DNA of 64,000 nt from Archegozetes longisetosus (Eukaryota; Arthropoda; Arachnida; Sarcoptiformes; Trhypochthoniidae): positions 255,804-319,803 of the forward strand of contig JAEMBT020000006.1 of assembly GCA_018873245.2 (NCBI GenBank), read 5' to 3'. The position numbers were made by a program, and so were the translations under genes. The notes below the pieces were generated by a model. That model saw only the letters and a list, made by a program, of their open reading frames with translations. It was not told the origin of the DNA and did no database searches. Shown one piece after another: positions 37,105 to 49,168 of this stretch (position 1 is the stretch's first letter; every line of letters starts with the position of its first letter).

Positions 37105-40100
37105 TTATTTTTTACAAATGTTTTTATTGCATTTATTATTGACTGGACGCGAATCTGATTTTAAGTTATTTTGAATGCAATGAATCACCACTTCGTGAGA
37201 ATTTACATCATTTTCCAAATTTTGGCGCTTCTTATGAATTAAAAAATAATAAATTAAAACAAAAACAAAACATAATATTAGAAATAAAAATAAAACACAA
37301 AAAAACACTGAAATAACGTAATTGTGATTCACTCGATTCTGAGCGTTGCTTATGGACACGTGAAGTAATTCAGGCAAAAGAGTTCGCGTCACGCGATTCT
37401 CAAATAATTGAATATCACGCGAAGACACGATCACCACCTCCGGCCAAATCACGTGACAACAAAAGTCACGTGATTTCGAAGTAAGCGCGTGAATTGTGTG
37501 AAGTGTGTCGCACGTGTTGTTCTGCACTTGATTCTCGAAAGTGAGTCTCATTTGTTGAGTTCCGGTCAGCACTACTTCCGGTTTCTGATCGCACGTCACG
37601 TGCTTCTCCTGGCACGTGCAAATCACATGATTGTCAACACAAACGCAAATACGTACACAAGACTCGTCACGATATTTCCAGATGTGATTCGGCACGTGAT
37701 CACAAACCGATTCATCGATTCGGTCGCACATCATTCCTGTGAAATGATTGACACAAACGCACCGAAAGTCGTCGATCAAATCGATACAAAAGCCACCATT
37801 TTGACAGACCACGTGATTCTTTTCGCAATCATTCACTTGTGTTTCGCATTGGTTTCCTTCAAACCCTTTAAAAAACAGTTTCTTTTAGTTAAGTTCTAAA
37901 ACAGTTCTGAAGAAAACTTTTCAAAAACTTTTTATTTCAATGAAATACCTGGTTCACAAAAGCAAACATAACTTCCGTTCGTATTCAGACATTGTTTGGC
38001 GCGAATACATGGTCTCAAAGTCTCGCATTCGTCAATGTCTTGCTCACATCTGGCTCCGGTCCAGCCCTGAGGACAAGTGCACCGAAAGTCGTTGTACAAA
38101 TCATGACAAGTGCCGCCGTTCAGACACGGATTGCGCAGACATTCGTTCACATCGCGCTCACATCTCTTGCCTTCGAAACCCTGACGACACATGCACTCGA
38201 AATCGGTTCCATTTGCACGTGTCAAACACGTCCCCGAATGAAGACACGGGAGTGTAGCGCACGCATCCACTACTAACTGGCAATTAATTCCACTGAAACC
38301 CGGTTTACAGATGCATCTGAAATGTAACAATTTGTCGATTTGTCAATTCGTTAAATTGTTGATAATACTGAATGCCATACCTGTATTGGTCGGGCGCAAT
38401 GTTGTCGCACTGGCCGTCATTAAGACAGGGCTCGTGAGTCCCGCAATAGTTCAAATCCTGGTCGCATAAGATTCCGCCCCAATTTCGATGACAAATGCAT
38501 TGAAATGGAGACAAACAGTAGCCGTGAAGACAACCTAATAGAGTATAGTAAAATATGACATAGTAAAGCGCAATAGTATTATAATCCATTAATGATTATC
38601 AGTTACCGGGATATTCAACGCATTCGTCGCAATGAATTCCTTTCCAACCTTTAATACAATTGAATAAAACTTTTAATAAGGCTTTGATAACAAGAACGCA
38701 ACAATGCATACCATTCCGGCACGTGCACTCGTTCGGTAACTCACAAAAACCATGTAATTCATTGCATCCGTTCCGGCATTTCGCTATTAATTGATTGAAT
38801 GATAATTATTGACTATTATTTGAACAAATTTTTCGGTTTGATTCCTAAAACTATTTTGAACAACTTTTCTATCAATCGATTGTTTTGACTCTGAACAAGT
38901 GATCGCAGCTATTTTAAGCGAAAGGGTAAAAACCATTGTATTCGGTATGAACCGCACACGAATAAATGATTGATAAGAACATAGTTTTCCAATTGAACTC
39001 GCTGCAATTGAAGTATAATTTATTTGCAGAACTTCACGTTTCGCAACAATGAGTAAGAACGATAGACAATGTTAGAAAGTATTAAATACCGGCTATTAAG
39101 CTTGATTAGGTTTACAACCTTTATTATGTTAAGCCTAACTAAATTTTGCACAAACAATTTATTAAACACTAACAGGTCGATCCTCTTGGAGCATTCATTT
39201 TCGTACTAAACACATTCAGCTTTAAGTTTCTGCGCATTGTTTTACTCAGGATTCTTCGTTTCTGTCTAATTCTCTTGAAACTATGTCAGGTTTTGAGCAA
39301 GTTATCTCAATTAATTTAGTTGTCCGAAGTCTTATAGATCAAAAGAAACCAGTTAGCGGGCCAGGTCTGGCCCTTTGGTTCGAGATCTAAACTGTTCTCG
39401 ACTGATGATAACTTTCGGTGAATTTTCTCCGAACAAAATAAAAGGGAAAATATTCGTGAAAAGCTCTTGAAAATAATCTAAAATTATAATTAATAACTTA
39501 AATTTACTGTCTGATTCATTTTAACGTTGCATTCAATACTTAATCTTAAAACTTTAAATAGCACTACATTTCAACTCAATTGTTTGTTATAATTAAAGTT
39601 CAGACGGTATGAACTCGCTAGAAAAATGTTTGACTTATACAATATTTGCTTCAATTTGATTATAAGTTTTAGTACCTACTGCTATATAGACTAAATAAGA
39701 AAATATTTAGAATATTTGGTGAAAATGATCGTTCTTATTGAGCAAATATTTTTCAATTTTCATTCACGTTTTACAACTTTGATCTTATTACAGGAGAAAA
39801 GTCCATCATAACCATCGTTGTTATTATCCACTTAAAACTAGACTCAATGGGTGTGGGGAAGGGGAAACATGACGAGGGGTCCACTCGTCCGGAAATTCCC
39901 TGAATTCTCTCTCTCTTAAAAGTTAATCCAAAAGAGGATTAACACCTGTTCTATAGAAAAGTGATTTAATTCTTACGTTTGTCACAATTTTCTCCACTCC
40001 AACCCTCTAAACACAGTTTTCGCCCATTTTTGTCACACGAATAGTGACCAAATGTGTCATCACGTGATCGGCAAAACGTTGCGCAATCGTCGCTATGATA

Positions 40101-40303
40101 GTAGAGATCACACATCACGCGGAACTTCAAAGAGATGACGCGTGAGTCACGAGCGCGAAAAGTGCGGAACTTCCAGGCGGTGTTCGGTTTAGAGAACTCG
40201 TCGGCGACCACATGGCGTTCGCTTGAATTCGAATTGTTTTGGATTTGAATAATGAAAGAAAATGAGCCCTGAATTGACAAAAGAAACTAATTGTGAGTCA
40301 TTT

Positions 40304-40337
<34 letters not shown>

Positions 40338-40819
40338 CGATAGATAGTAATAATCATATATTCATTGATTGGACGTCCGAAGAGCGAGAGTGCGAGCGAA
40401 AGTGCGACAGATTTTCTGATCTCTCTGGAGATTTGACACATCTGTCAGAATGTGAGCACTTCTGGCGTGCACTACTGTAGTGCTGTAATGTTCTAACAAA
40501 TAGAGCACTTCGTGCTCATATTCATTACATTGGAATTTGAATATAATTTTTAACTTACAATCCATCGAAAAGTGAATGGAATTTTCACTGAATTTTGTCT
40601 CCAATTTAAAACATTATCACTAAAAACAAACTGTTTTTCACCGAAAGTACATTTTTGATTATTTAATCCAGAATTCCAGAACTCTTTTAAACATATATGA
40701 ATTGAATTGGAATCAGAAATTCCTTCCAATAATTGTAATTCAAAAAATCCCGAACAAAACACTGGAATTGGAATGAGAGTTACGAGTAAAATATGAATCA
40801 AATAATAAAACGGTAGCAT
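37105..40819 (-). CDS. Ser: Notch ligand of Serrate/Jagged type, compact form
   Basis: Seven exons: 40559-40819, 39977-40268, 38712-38783, 38607-38648, 38381-38534, 37949-38316, 37105-37865; 649 residues, phases consistent. Order: signal peptide; short MNNL module ([16 protein letters not shown]); DSL domain about 140-182 with six Cys ([21 protein letters not shown]); seven EGF repeats; a Cys-rich VWC-like domain about 451-488; the Jagged-type juxtamembrane region; a transmembrane helix about 579-606; a 40-residue cytosolic tail. EGF3 reads [15 protein letters not shown], nearly identical to Jagged. The Cys-rich domain separates Serrate/Jagged from Delta. It activates Notch on neighbouring cells. 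Oddities: seven rather than about 14-16 EGF repeats, and loss of most cysteines in the MNNL module. Confidence 0.93.
38784..39976. other. Intron 2 of the Serrate-like gene
   Basis: The gene's largest intron, 1.2 kb, between the DSL exon and the first EGF exon. It holds a short perfect palindrome GGGCCAG-GT-CTGGCCC at 39358-39373 and otherwise nothing I recognise. Confidence 0.5.
40304..40334. repeat. (GA)n microsatellite in Serrate-like intron 1
   Basis: About 15 uninterrupted GA units within the 290-bp first intron. Confidence 0.9.
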
Positions 40820-41036
40820 TTTTTCAGTTGTTGCAAAACTTTCAGTAAAACAGTAGCCAAAGAGAGAGAGAGACTATAATAGTTGAGGAGAAGAGAAGCA
40901 CTTGTTTTGAGTTTTCAGTTGGGACAAAACAAGAATTTTGGCCGAAAGCTATGATTTTCTTGAAAGGGCTTAACTGGTCACCATCAATAATACAAAAGTT
41001 AAGTCATCAGAACCACTTACAAGAGATGCCGCAAAA

Positions 41037-41091
41037 AGTGACGGAACCGAAAAAATAGTTAACTCATTACTGTGTTTGTGGTTCCGTCACT
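41037..41091. repeat. Perfect 12-bp stem with 31-nt loop
   Basis: AGTGACGGAACC at 41037-41048 pairs exactly with GGTTCCGTCACT at 41080-41091. It lies about 220 bp upstream of the Serrate-like ATG. Function unknown. Confidence 0.6.
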
Positions 41092-41993
41092 AAACGCACG
41101 AAAAACTACTGAAAAACTTCTTCTAATCTGAGGTAATAATGATTTGGTGAGCTTTAGTTCAGTAATGAACTCATGTTTTCACTCAATAGTTTTTACCCAA
41201 TGATCGAATGAACGAATCCTTCGGTTAGAAAGTGGTGCCATCTTTTTAGTACATAGGCCACCACAAAGGGATAGCGTACAGATGAGAAATGAATGGAATG
41301 GCAAACAATCTGATTGGTTTTAAGACATTCTTTTATTCAAACCTAACCTCTATTTAAGCCAAATATTAATTTATTATCTCTTCGACTGTGCTTTTGTTTG
41401 GTTTTCGTCAAGTATTTCTGCTTATGTGAACACAAATTTAATCATTTATTAAAACAGTTTTTTTTCAAATTAAAGTTTTCATAAATTGTGTTCAAATGTA
41501 ATAATAAATTAATGATTTTTATTGTTAATACAATGAAAACATTGAATGTTATTGAATAAGTAGAAAAAAATGACAAAAGTCTTATTAATTTATAGGTATT
41601 ATCAATTATTTTTTCAATATCTGTTTTTTTAACTTGATTCAAACTATTTTATGTAAAATATAGTTGTATTGAAGTTTTAATTGAGTTATTTTAGAGAAAA
41701 TATAGTTTGCGTTTCAATACAATTATATTATTTTTGAGAAAATTTGTTTTTCAAAATACATTTATTTGCTGTTTGGACAAAAATGTAAAGAAAACAAAAG
41801 TTGTGAAAGAAAATAATAAAAATATTGTAAATGAATGAGTGGTTTTGTATTTTCACTTGACTTTGGTTGTGACGGTCGCGTATTTGTTTTAATAACAATA
41901 GTTTATGACATCGTATATAAGTTGACGCCATCTATGATTAGATTTAGCCCTGAATTGGCGGGTATTTTATTGAATGTGAGATGAAAGCAATAG

Positions 41994-42023
41994 CGCTGTG
42001 CACTGATTGGTCAGTGCACAGCG
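41994..42023. promoter_or_regulatory. Perfect 13-bp palindrome with CCAAT-type loop
   Basis: CGCTGTGCACTGA, loop TTGG, then the exact complement. The centre reads TGATTGGTCA, an inverted CCAAT box of the type bound by NF-Y. It lies about 160-185 nt upstream of the prothymosin-like ATG, a typical promoter distance. Confidence 0.5.
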
Positions 42024-42179
42024 ATAGAGGAGTGTTGTGTTTGAGATAGTGTTCGGTCGTTCTCTCGCTTTGTCTCTCACTCTCTGTTCAGTTCTCTCTT
42101 CAGTCTCTTTAGTGTTGACGCCATTTATATCTATTGTTCACTTCATTCACTCTTTTGAGTTCAATTTCGCGCTCAAATC

Positions 42180-42836
42180 ATGTCGGAATCGGGAGAAGTA
42201 GTCGGAAATACAAATAACAACTCTTCGGAGGACAACAACACGACAGCCGTTAAAGAATCGAAAAATGATTCCTTAAAGAGAAACGCGAATGAGGTAAACA
42301 TCAAATACATGTTATCCACTCTTATATTGTTTTTGTTGTATTGCATTTGAATGTGTTGTGAATGCGTTCGCATCAATTTGATCGTTAATTTGCATTCTAT
42401 CAAAATGACAGTTCTCTGAGGACTCTAATTCTGTTTTGGACGCAAATGAAGACCAAAACTCGCATAAAAACCAAAAAACTCGCGGCGAAAGAGAAAACGG
42501 CGCCGAAGACGAGTCGAACGACGCGAACGAAGCCGGTAATACAAGCTTTTTGTTACTATCTAGTTATAGGTATTAGCAGGTTTATACCATGTATGAAAAG
42601 GGACCAAGTGGCAAAAGTGCGCTTTCATTCCGATACTATCGATAGATATGTCGATCGATACTATTGTTAATCATGTTATATATGTGATCAAATGCTATGT
42701 CTGTTCAATAGGCGGTGATGTGGACGATGAAGAAGAAGACGAAGAGGAAGATGTCGTTCCAGAAGATTATGCTGATGAAGACGATGAAGATGGAGATGGA
42801 GCTGAAGACGACGATGAAGACGAGGAAGACGCGTGA
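42180..42836 (+). CDS. Prothymosin-alpha-like acidic nuclear protein
   Basis: Three exons, 42180-42293, 42412-42535 and 42712-42836, phases 0 and 1, encode 120 residues. The N-terminus MSESGEVVGN is rich in Ser/Asn; the middle has a basic patch (HKNQKTRGERENG); the last 40 residues are nearly all Asp and Glu ([19 protein letters not shown]). This composition, length and the ERENGAEDESND segment resemble prothymosin alpha, an intrinsically disordered chromatin-associated protein that binds histone H1. The C-terminal basic nuclear signal of vertebrate prothymosin is not visible. Because acidic low-complexity proteins converge easily, the family call is moderate, while the gene itself is well supported by splice sites, a good promoter region and coding bias. 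Confidence 0.7.
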
Positions 42837-42873
42837 ACTGTCGTCCACACATTTGATTGACTTAATTAAACGC

Positions 42874-42905
<32 letters not shown>

Positions 42906-43314
42906 ATTTCATTTTGTATTCAAACAAAACATTTCAAAACTCTTTTCGAAAAACAAATGCATTTTTTGTGTAATTCGTCGTAATTTTCAGTGAATTTCAA
43001 AACAAAATTTCAAACAATTTTTCGGTTTAAATAAAAAAATCGATTATTTCTTCGTTTCATTAAAATCCATAAAAAAAGTTTTCTAATCTTTTCTCTTTCT
43101 TTCAATAACGTCTTGTGTCCTATAAATATGAGTCAATTGTCCCCTAATATAACGTAGTTTGTGTATAAATCGATAGATTTCACGAATTTTTAGTCCTTTT
43201 TTATATAGCATTCATTACTCGAATAAATGTGAAAAAGATAACAAAATAGTCTTTAATTTGTTTTGCAAAATAGATATTTGTTTGGACTTTCTTTCATTTT
43301 GATTGAAATGAAAA
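42837..43314. other. 3' UTR of prothymosin-like gene and MICAL 5' region, with (ATT)n
   Basis: An (ATT)n microsatellite lies at about 42874-42899. The rest is AT-rich with no exon seen. Confidence 0.6.
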
Positions 43315-46300
43315 ATGAGTTCAAATTGTTTGCAAATTTTTGACTCATTTATAAATTCACCGAACGTTAAATCATTATTGATTAACTACAAACAATTAAA
43401 TGAATGCTTAGAATTGAATGAATTGATTAGTTGTTTTCAATATTTCTTAAAATTAAAGAAATTAATTAACTCGAAACCGACTCAAAAATGGGTTAAAATT
43501 AGTGCCATTTTATCAAAATTAGAGAAGCGATCGCAACAAAAGGTCTATGGTTCTAACCGATTGTTAAATAAGAAGAGAGTTCTTGTAATTGGCGGAGGGA
43601 TAAGTGGTCTGAGAGTTTCGATTGAATTATTACTGTTAGGGGCGACTGGTATGGAACAATCCAATAATCAAATGATACGCAATTCTGCGTAAATGTAAAC
43701 AAATGATGACTTGTTTGATGTAATTTGTATTTAATAGTGATCTGCGTTGAGAAAAGAGACAAATTCTCGCGCAACAACGTCATTCACCTGTGGCCAAACG
43801 TCATTTCAGACCTGAAAGGGTTGGGAGCGAAGAGGTTTTACGGCAAGTTCTGCGTCGGTTCCATTGATCACATCTCGATTCGCCAAATTCAATTGATTTT
43901 GTTGAAAATCGCTCTAATATTTGGCCTAAAATTCATACCAAATGTCACCTTCGATAAGATTTGTCCGCAACTCATCAAACCTTTGAATAACTGTACACCA
44001 AATCAATGTCTTTGTTGTTGTCATTCACACGGATTCGGAGGTAAATGACCTCGAGACATATTGAATATATTAAACTACATTGTTATATTGTTGTGATTGA
44101 TTCGACTATTAGGTGGTGCGCGCGCGCATTTCTACTCAACGTTAACTGGTGAATCGGTCACCGAATTGGAGGCGCAATCATTCGACATAATTGTTGGCAG
44201 TGATGGCCGAAGAAATACTTTAAACAACGATTTTCCGCGAAAAGAGTTTAGAGGAAAGTTGGCCATTGCTATTACGGCCAATTTTGTGAATCACAGAACG
44301 GAAGCTGAAGTGAGAGTTGCGGAAATCTCAGGCGTTTCTTATATTTATAATCAGAAATGGTTTAAATCGCTTTTGGAAGAAACAGGTATTCAATTGGAGA
44401 ATATCTGTTACTATAGAGACGAAACACACTATTTCGTGATGACCGCAACCAAACAGTCACTGTTGGCGCGCGGAGTTCTAATAAAAGACTTTTCGGAAAC
44501 TCATCTCTTATTAAACGATTCGAACAGTAATTCATTAGACGATTTGTTTTTTTATCTCTTACTAATTGTGTTGTTTTCTGTCCAGTAAATAGAGAGCAGC
44601 TGTTATTGTATGCGCGCGATGCGGCGCAATGGACTTCTGGTTTACGGGGATTGGAGTTCGCGCGAAATGCGACGCACTCGGAAGACGTGGCCCTGTTCGA
44701 CTTCACGTCGGTTTACGCTGCGCGAAACGCTTCACGTGCGAAACGTGTGTATTTGCAGTGTTGTAGCCATGACAACGACGCCAGTAATGACCAATCAGTG
44801 GATACAAAATACGTTTTGATGCTCTTATGCGGAGACTCTCTGTTGGAGCCCTTTTGGCCGACTGGTAGTGGCGCCGGACGTGGTTTCCTGTCGGCTTTGG
44901 ACGCAGCCTGGACTGCGTTGCAGTGGACGATCAGAGTGAAGGACAACAATGACTTGGACGAAATGTTGGACGTAATCGCTGAACGAGAATCAATATATCG
45001 GTAAATAACTAATCGGTTAAGTGTTATCTATTTAAATTTTCCAGTAATAGATCATATTTTTAACAGACTTTTGGCTCAAACGACTCCTGAAAACATAAAT
45101 TCAAAAGATTTTTCTTTAATGCCTTCAATGCGTTACACAAATTGGCGCCAAAACTCAAAATTTGAAATCAAACAACAAATCAAACATTTGATTGGATTAA
45201 CTAATACCATAGATCCGTCGATCAAACTGTCGAACACAAATAGCGAACAATCGATGGCAGCTAAACGTGCGCGTAGAGCAACAGTTGCCGTTACAACTCG
45301 TGACTTCAATAACCATGTTACTAAAGTGGAAGACTCGTGTGATTCTCTTCTATTGAAAAGTCCTCTTGAAGTCAAAAGAGTTGATGAAAGAATGAGAAAA
45401 GAAAGCGCGTGTCTTCAATCACAACAATCAATAAAATCGAGCGCGACGACAATCAGCCAAAAAGCGGATTGGCTGTTGGGCACAACACGTCACACCAATA
45501 CTAATGCTGACGCTAATTCGAACACGAACGCCAATACAAATATCGATACGGGTGTGATTGATAGCTTGAGTAATCGGCAATCGATACCATCTAAACAGAA
45601 ATCAATTGACATATTGGAGCGTGCACAACAATTGGATCAGATTCTGAGGGCAAATGACAAAGATTTCGAACCGAAACTGACGAAAGTCGGGAAAATCGAA
45701 GAGAGCGATTGGAACTTCCGGGTCTGGAATGAAAACTCAATTTTCGAACCGAAAACCGAATCAAAACCGAAACCGATTTTGGAAAATTCGCGCGACATAT
45801 TGAAATCACGCATCAATCAGTTGGAGTCAAAAATGTGCGAAAAGCCACGTGAAGTGAAAGAAAATGAGAAATCGCGTGATTGGATAGTGAAAATGAGCGA
45901 AGAGTTAGAGGAAAGAATGAAAAGAAGTTCAAACTCAAATTCAAATGAATTGTTATCGCGTTCGTTACCGAAAACGACACTTTCTTTAACACAACAGCCC
46001 CTAAATATGTTGCCTTCGATGTCGTCTTCGTTGTCGTCTCCGTTGAGACCCAAATGTGTTCGCTGTGACGCAGACGTGACCGCAATGGATAGAATATCCA
46101 TTTCCGGAGACGTTCTTCACAGGTATTTTCGGCTCCGAAAACTTGAAAGCTTTTGACAACTTTTTATAATTTGTTTCAGGTCGTGTCTACGTTGCAGTCG
46201 GTGTGGAATTAGTTTACGTCTAAATGAATTTAGAAATGAATTAAAGTTTTTATGTATTTATTGTCTTAAAAATGAAAATATTTTAGAAGAAAGACAATTA

Positions 46301-47471
46301 ATTAATAATAATTTGAAACTAAAAGCTAAAGAAATGTTTTTAGAGAGAGTCGAGAAAATTGATTTTCGAGAAAGAATTGAATTCGAAAATAAGAAAGAAT
46401 TAGTAAACGAACAGTTGAATGATCTGAGTGATGACGACAGAGAAGAGGACGTCCTTTCTTTGAGTGGGACAGAGGAAGAGGAGGACGACGACGACGAAAG
46501 TGATTTAAATTCAAGTAATGGTTCGAGTGAAAGCAATAGTGAAGAGAATGTTACGGATACGGATAGTGACGACGAGTGGCAAACTCAAACTGATAGCAGT
46601 CAAAGTGAATCCGAAGTGCAGCACAGGTCCAATCAAAACGAATCAACGAATAATCAAATCGTGAGAATTCAATTATTTCTATTATTTTATTTCTTTAAAA
46701 CTTATTTTCAATATTAAAGAGAAGACAAATTAAGTCAAAACTTCCCCTAAACTGTGGGCTAAAGACTGCCCCTGTTCTAAATCGACCCAAAACCAGGAAA
46801 CTATTGGCAAAGCTGTATAAAAACTTTTGAAATGAACTTTCGGTAATCTTTGAACTGATTTTCGATCAACTATTGCTTTTGTGGCCAAACTAATGAATTT
46901 TTACCGAAAAGAACTGCACAAACTCAATTGAATAGTGCATGAATTAGCGCTAATTGCATAAAACTTAACCCAAAGCCTTATTTACAAAACTTTTTATATA
47001 ACTTTTAAGAACTTTAAGACTTAGTAAATAACGCGCGTGTAATAATTAACTCAAGTTGAGTGTGAGCGTGGCAACAATAACGAGTGATTAAAATAAACTA
47101 AGGCCAAGTAACTAGACTAACCAATGATGACTTAATTTATTAGAAATGTTTTTTCATTTTTTCTCATTATGAAATAGCCGTCGATTTGTGTGACAAACGA
47201 AAGTCAAACGAACGAAACGAATAATAATTCGGTGCGATATTTGGGTCAATTCACTGAAAAGCTGTTCCGATCGCGTTCTCAACCAATGCTAGCTTTTAAT
47301 AACAGAATTTTCTCAACCATTAAACTGAAATCTAATAATGACTCAAACTGTGATGACTCGAATGAAGACTTGGTCCCTTTTGCTGATAGTTTGTCCGACA
47401 CTAATTTTAGTCAACATTTTAGTCCTCTGAGGGGATTAAAAGCGCCGGTCGTTGACTTTGAAGACATTTAA
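43315..47471 (+). CDS. Mical: MICAL-family actin monooxygenase lacking the CH domain
   Basis: Seven exons: 43315-43648, 43738-44040, 44113-44526, 44586-45000, 45067-46122, 46180-46660, 47178-47471; 1098 residues. The first ~510 residues are a MICAL flavin monooxygenase: GGGISG (93-98) binds FAD, IEKRD-like [24 protein letters not shown], the DG motif GSDGRR (243-244) and [12 protein letters not shown] (433-444), then [10 protein letters not shown]. MICALs oxidise two methionines of F-actin with NADPH and disassemble filaments, downstream of plexin in axons. A canonical LIM domain follows at C819-C869 (spacing 2-17-2-2-2-16-2). The ~300 residues between have no calponin-homology signature; they are Asn/Ser/Lys-rich and look disordered. 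After LIM comes a Glu/Asp-rich stretch and a short tail with no recognisable bMERB (DUF3585) domain. A 517-bp intron precedes the last exon. Confidence 0.93.
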
Positions 47472-47533
47472 CAAATACTAATATTAATAATACTTTTAAT
47501 TCTTTTCAATTTGTTTTTAATATATAATATTGT

Positions 47534-47539
47534 AATAAA
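47534..47539 (+). terminator. Poly(A) signal of MICAL
   Basis: AATAAA about 63 nt after the MICAL stop codon and about 40 nt before the stop codon of the convergent CrebA gene. Confidence 0.45.
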
Positions 47540-47580
47540 AAATAAATAATTTTTCTCATATAACAACTTTCGAATTTGAA

Positions 47581-49068
47581 TTAATGTTTGATTTGTCGCA
47601 ACTGTTTGTTTTCTTTTTCCAATTCTCTTACTCTTTGGTCCAATTGTTGAACTCTTCGCTCCAATTCTTCCAAATACTCCTTCTTTTTTCGTCTGGACTC
47701 CTGCGCTGATATCTTGTTTTTTATTTTTCTTCTGATTTTTTTAAGACTCCTCTCTTCGGTTTTGGTCAATGGAAACCGTTGAGGGATAGGGTATCCCTCT
47801 GCCACAAGAGTTCTTTTCTCTTCTTCTGTTAATATCACTAAAGCACAGAAACATATGAATATATGTTGCCTATAATTTAGTGCATTTATTCCATTACCTG
47901 CTGTTCCGTGAATTGCATTTTTTGGTTGAATAGAAATAAGACATTGTGTTGAAGAACAAGACGAAGAGTTGGAACTATTGCTTTGTTTTACTGCGTTTTT
48001 GCGACGAATTTCCGATATTCTATTGAAATTAGAGCAAATCCGAATTAGTTGTTATACAATACGACATTAAATTAAATGAATGAAAACATTGATGCAAACA
48101 AATATAAAACAAACAAAAGTAGAATCACTTTCAAAGTAATCAATCAAAACAATGCGAGACAATAAGATTAACTAAAGGCATTTCGTTCAAACCTGACGTT
48201 CTCCGAATCTGATCCACAATGCGAAGACGGCGGCGTAGGCGGTAAGCATGGATTGTTGAGCAGAGCGGCCAAAGTGGAAGTCGTGCTGGCGGTTGTCGCA
48301 GACGTGGAGTGACCGGCACCGACGCCCACCAGACCAGTGGTCAGCGTATTGTACGGTTGCGTAATCGGTCCGCCATTAAAGTCTTGCAATTGAAGGTCAA
48401 TGTCTTCGACTTTAAAAAGAGATTTGAATTTGAGGTCAAATGAGTTCAGAATTCGGGTCAACGAATGCAAAGGAATGTTTAGCAAAACACATACACTATT
48501 GCTTTACTTATAATACACTGCACACAATATATTATGAAAACCGGTTTTGCTGCTCATGTCATACCTGAATGACTGCGTTGTAGTGATTGTTGTTGTGGTG
48601 AATGTCCTTTTGATGCCTTTTGAATGCCAGAAACCACCGATGGCTTGAAATGCTCTTCATTCGAGTCTTCGTCTAAAGAATCGCCGCTTTGATCCATATG
48701 ATGACCACTTCTATGATGATTGACATGAACGCCGTCTTCGATGATGTCGTTCTCGTCGTTCTCCGACAACAACGTCTCAGACATTAACCGATCGTTTAAT
48801 ATAATAACTGAATAATGAGTTTTCATTGAATTCCAGCTCAAATAAGGGTTAATTCCATGAATTGTCTAAATTTGAAATAACAATAATATAGTTTTGAAAA
48901 GTTTGCAGACATGATCTCAATGTTTGTTCAGACCTGTTGTTCGTCATCACATTCATCTTCAATGTTCATTTGGTTGCTGTTGTTGTTTTGGTCGTCCACC
49001 GAGTCATCCGTTTGATTCCAGACGTCGTCGATCGGAGGCGACGGAGACGTTCCTCTCATTGATTCCAT
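47581..49068 (-). CDS. CrebA: CrebA/CREB3-family bZIP transcription factor without membrane anchor
   Basis: Five exons, 48934-49068, 48565-48865, 48193-48409, 47898-48019 and 47581-47837, phases 0, 1, 2, 1, make 343 residues. An N-terminal acidic region contains [14 protein letters not shown], close to the fly CrebA activation motif; a [14 protein letters not shown] motif follows; the last exon holds the family hallmark [18 protein letters not shown], the basic region [20 protein letters not shown] (residues 291-310) and about four heptads of zipper before the stop. CREB3 factors drive secretory-pathway genes. Vertebrate members continue into a transmembrane helix released by S1P/S2P cleavage; here the protein stops right after the zipper, as I recall for fly CrebA. 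A perfect CRE lies about 60 nt upstream of the start. Confidence 0.93.
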
Positions 49069-49127
49069 TTCTTAACTAAAAGTGTCTGAAAGTCTAACAT
49101 AACAACAGGTGTCGAGAATAACGAGAA

Positions 49128-49135
49128 TGACGTCA
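49128..49135. promoter_or_regulatory. Perfect CRE (TGACGTCA) in the CrebA/CPES divergent promoter
   Basis: An exact palindromic TGACGTCA lies 60 nt upstream of the CrebA ATG; a half-type site TGACGTAA is at 49369-49376, 89 nt upstream of the CPES ATG. bZIP factors including the CREB family bind this sequence, so CrebA could regulate itself and its neighbour (inference). Confidence 0.6.
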
Positions 49136-49168
49136 TGACTAGTAGTGGTAGTAGTGGTGGCGCCGTTT

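Larger units (their letters stand above)
40820..42179. other. Divergent promoter region between Serrate-like and prothymosin-like genes
   Basis: No exon seen. It includes a GA tract (40861-40872), the hairpins at 41037-41091 and 41994-42023, and two copies of GTTGACGCCAT (41921 and 42114), the second about 55 nt upstream of the prothymosin-like ATG. Confidence 0.5.

Noticed and set aside
45133..46101. Several minus-strand frames inside MICAL exon 5
   Set aside because: They are antisense shadows of a long Asn/Ser-rich coding exon with strong plus-strand codon continuity.
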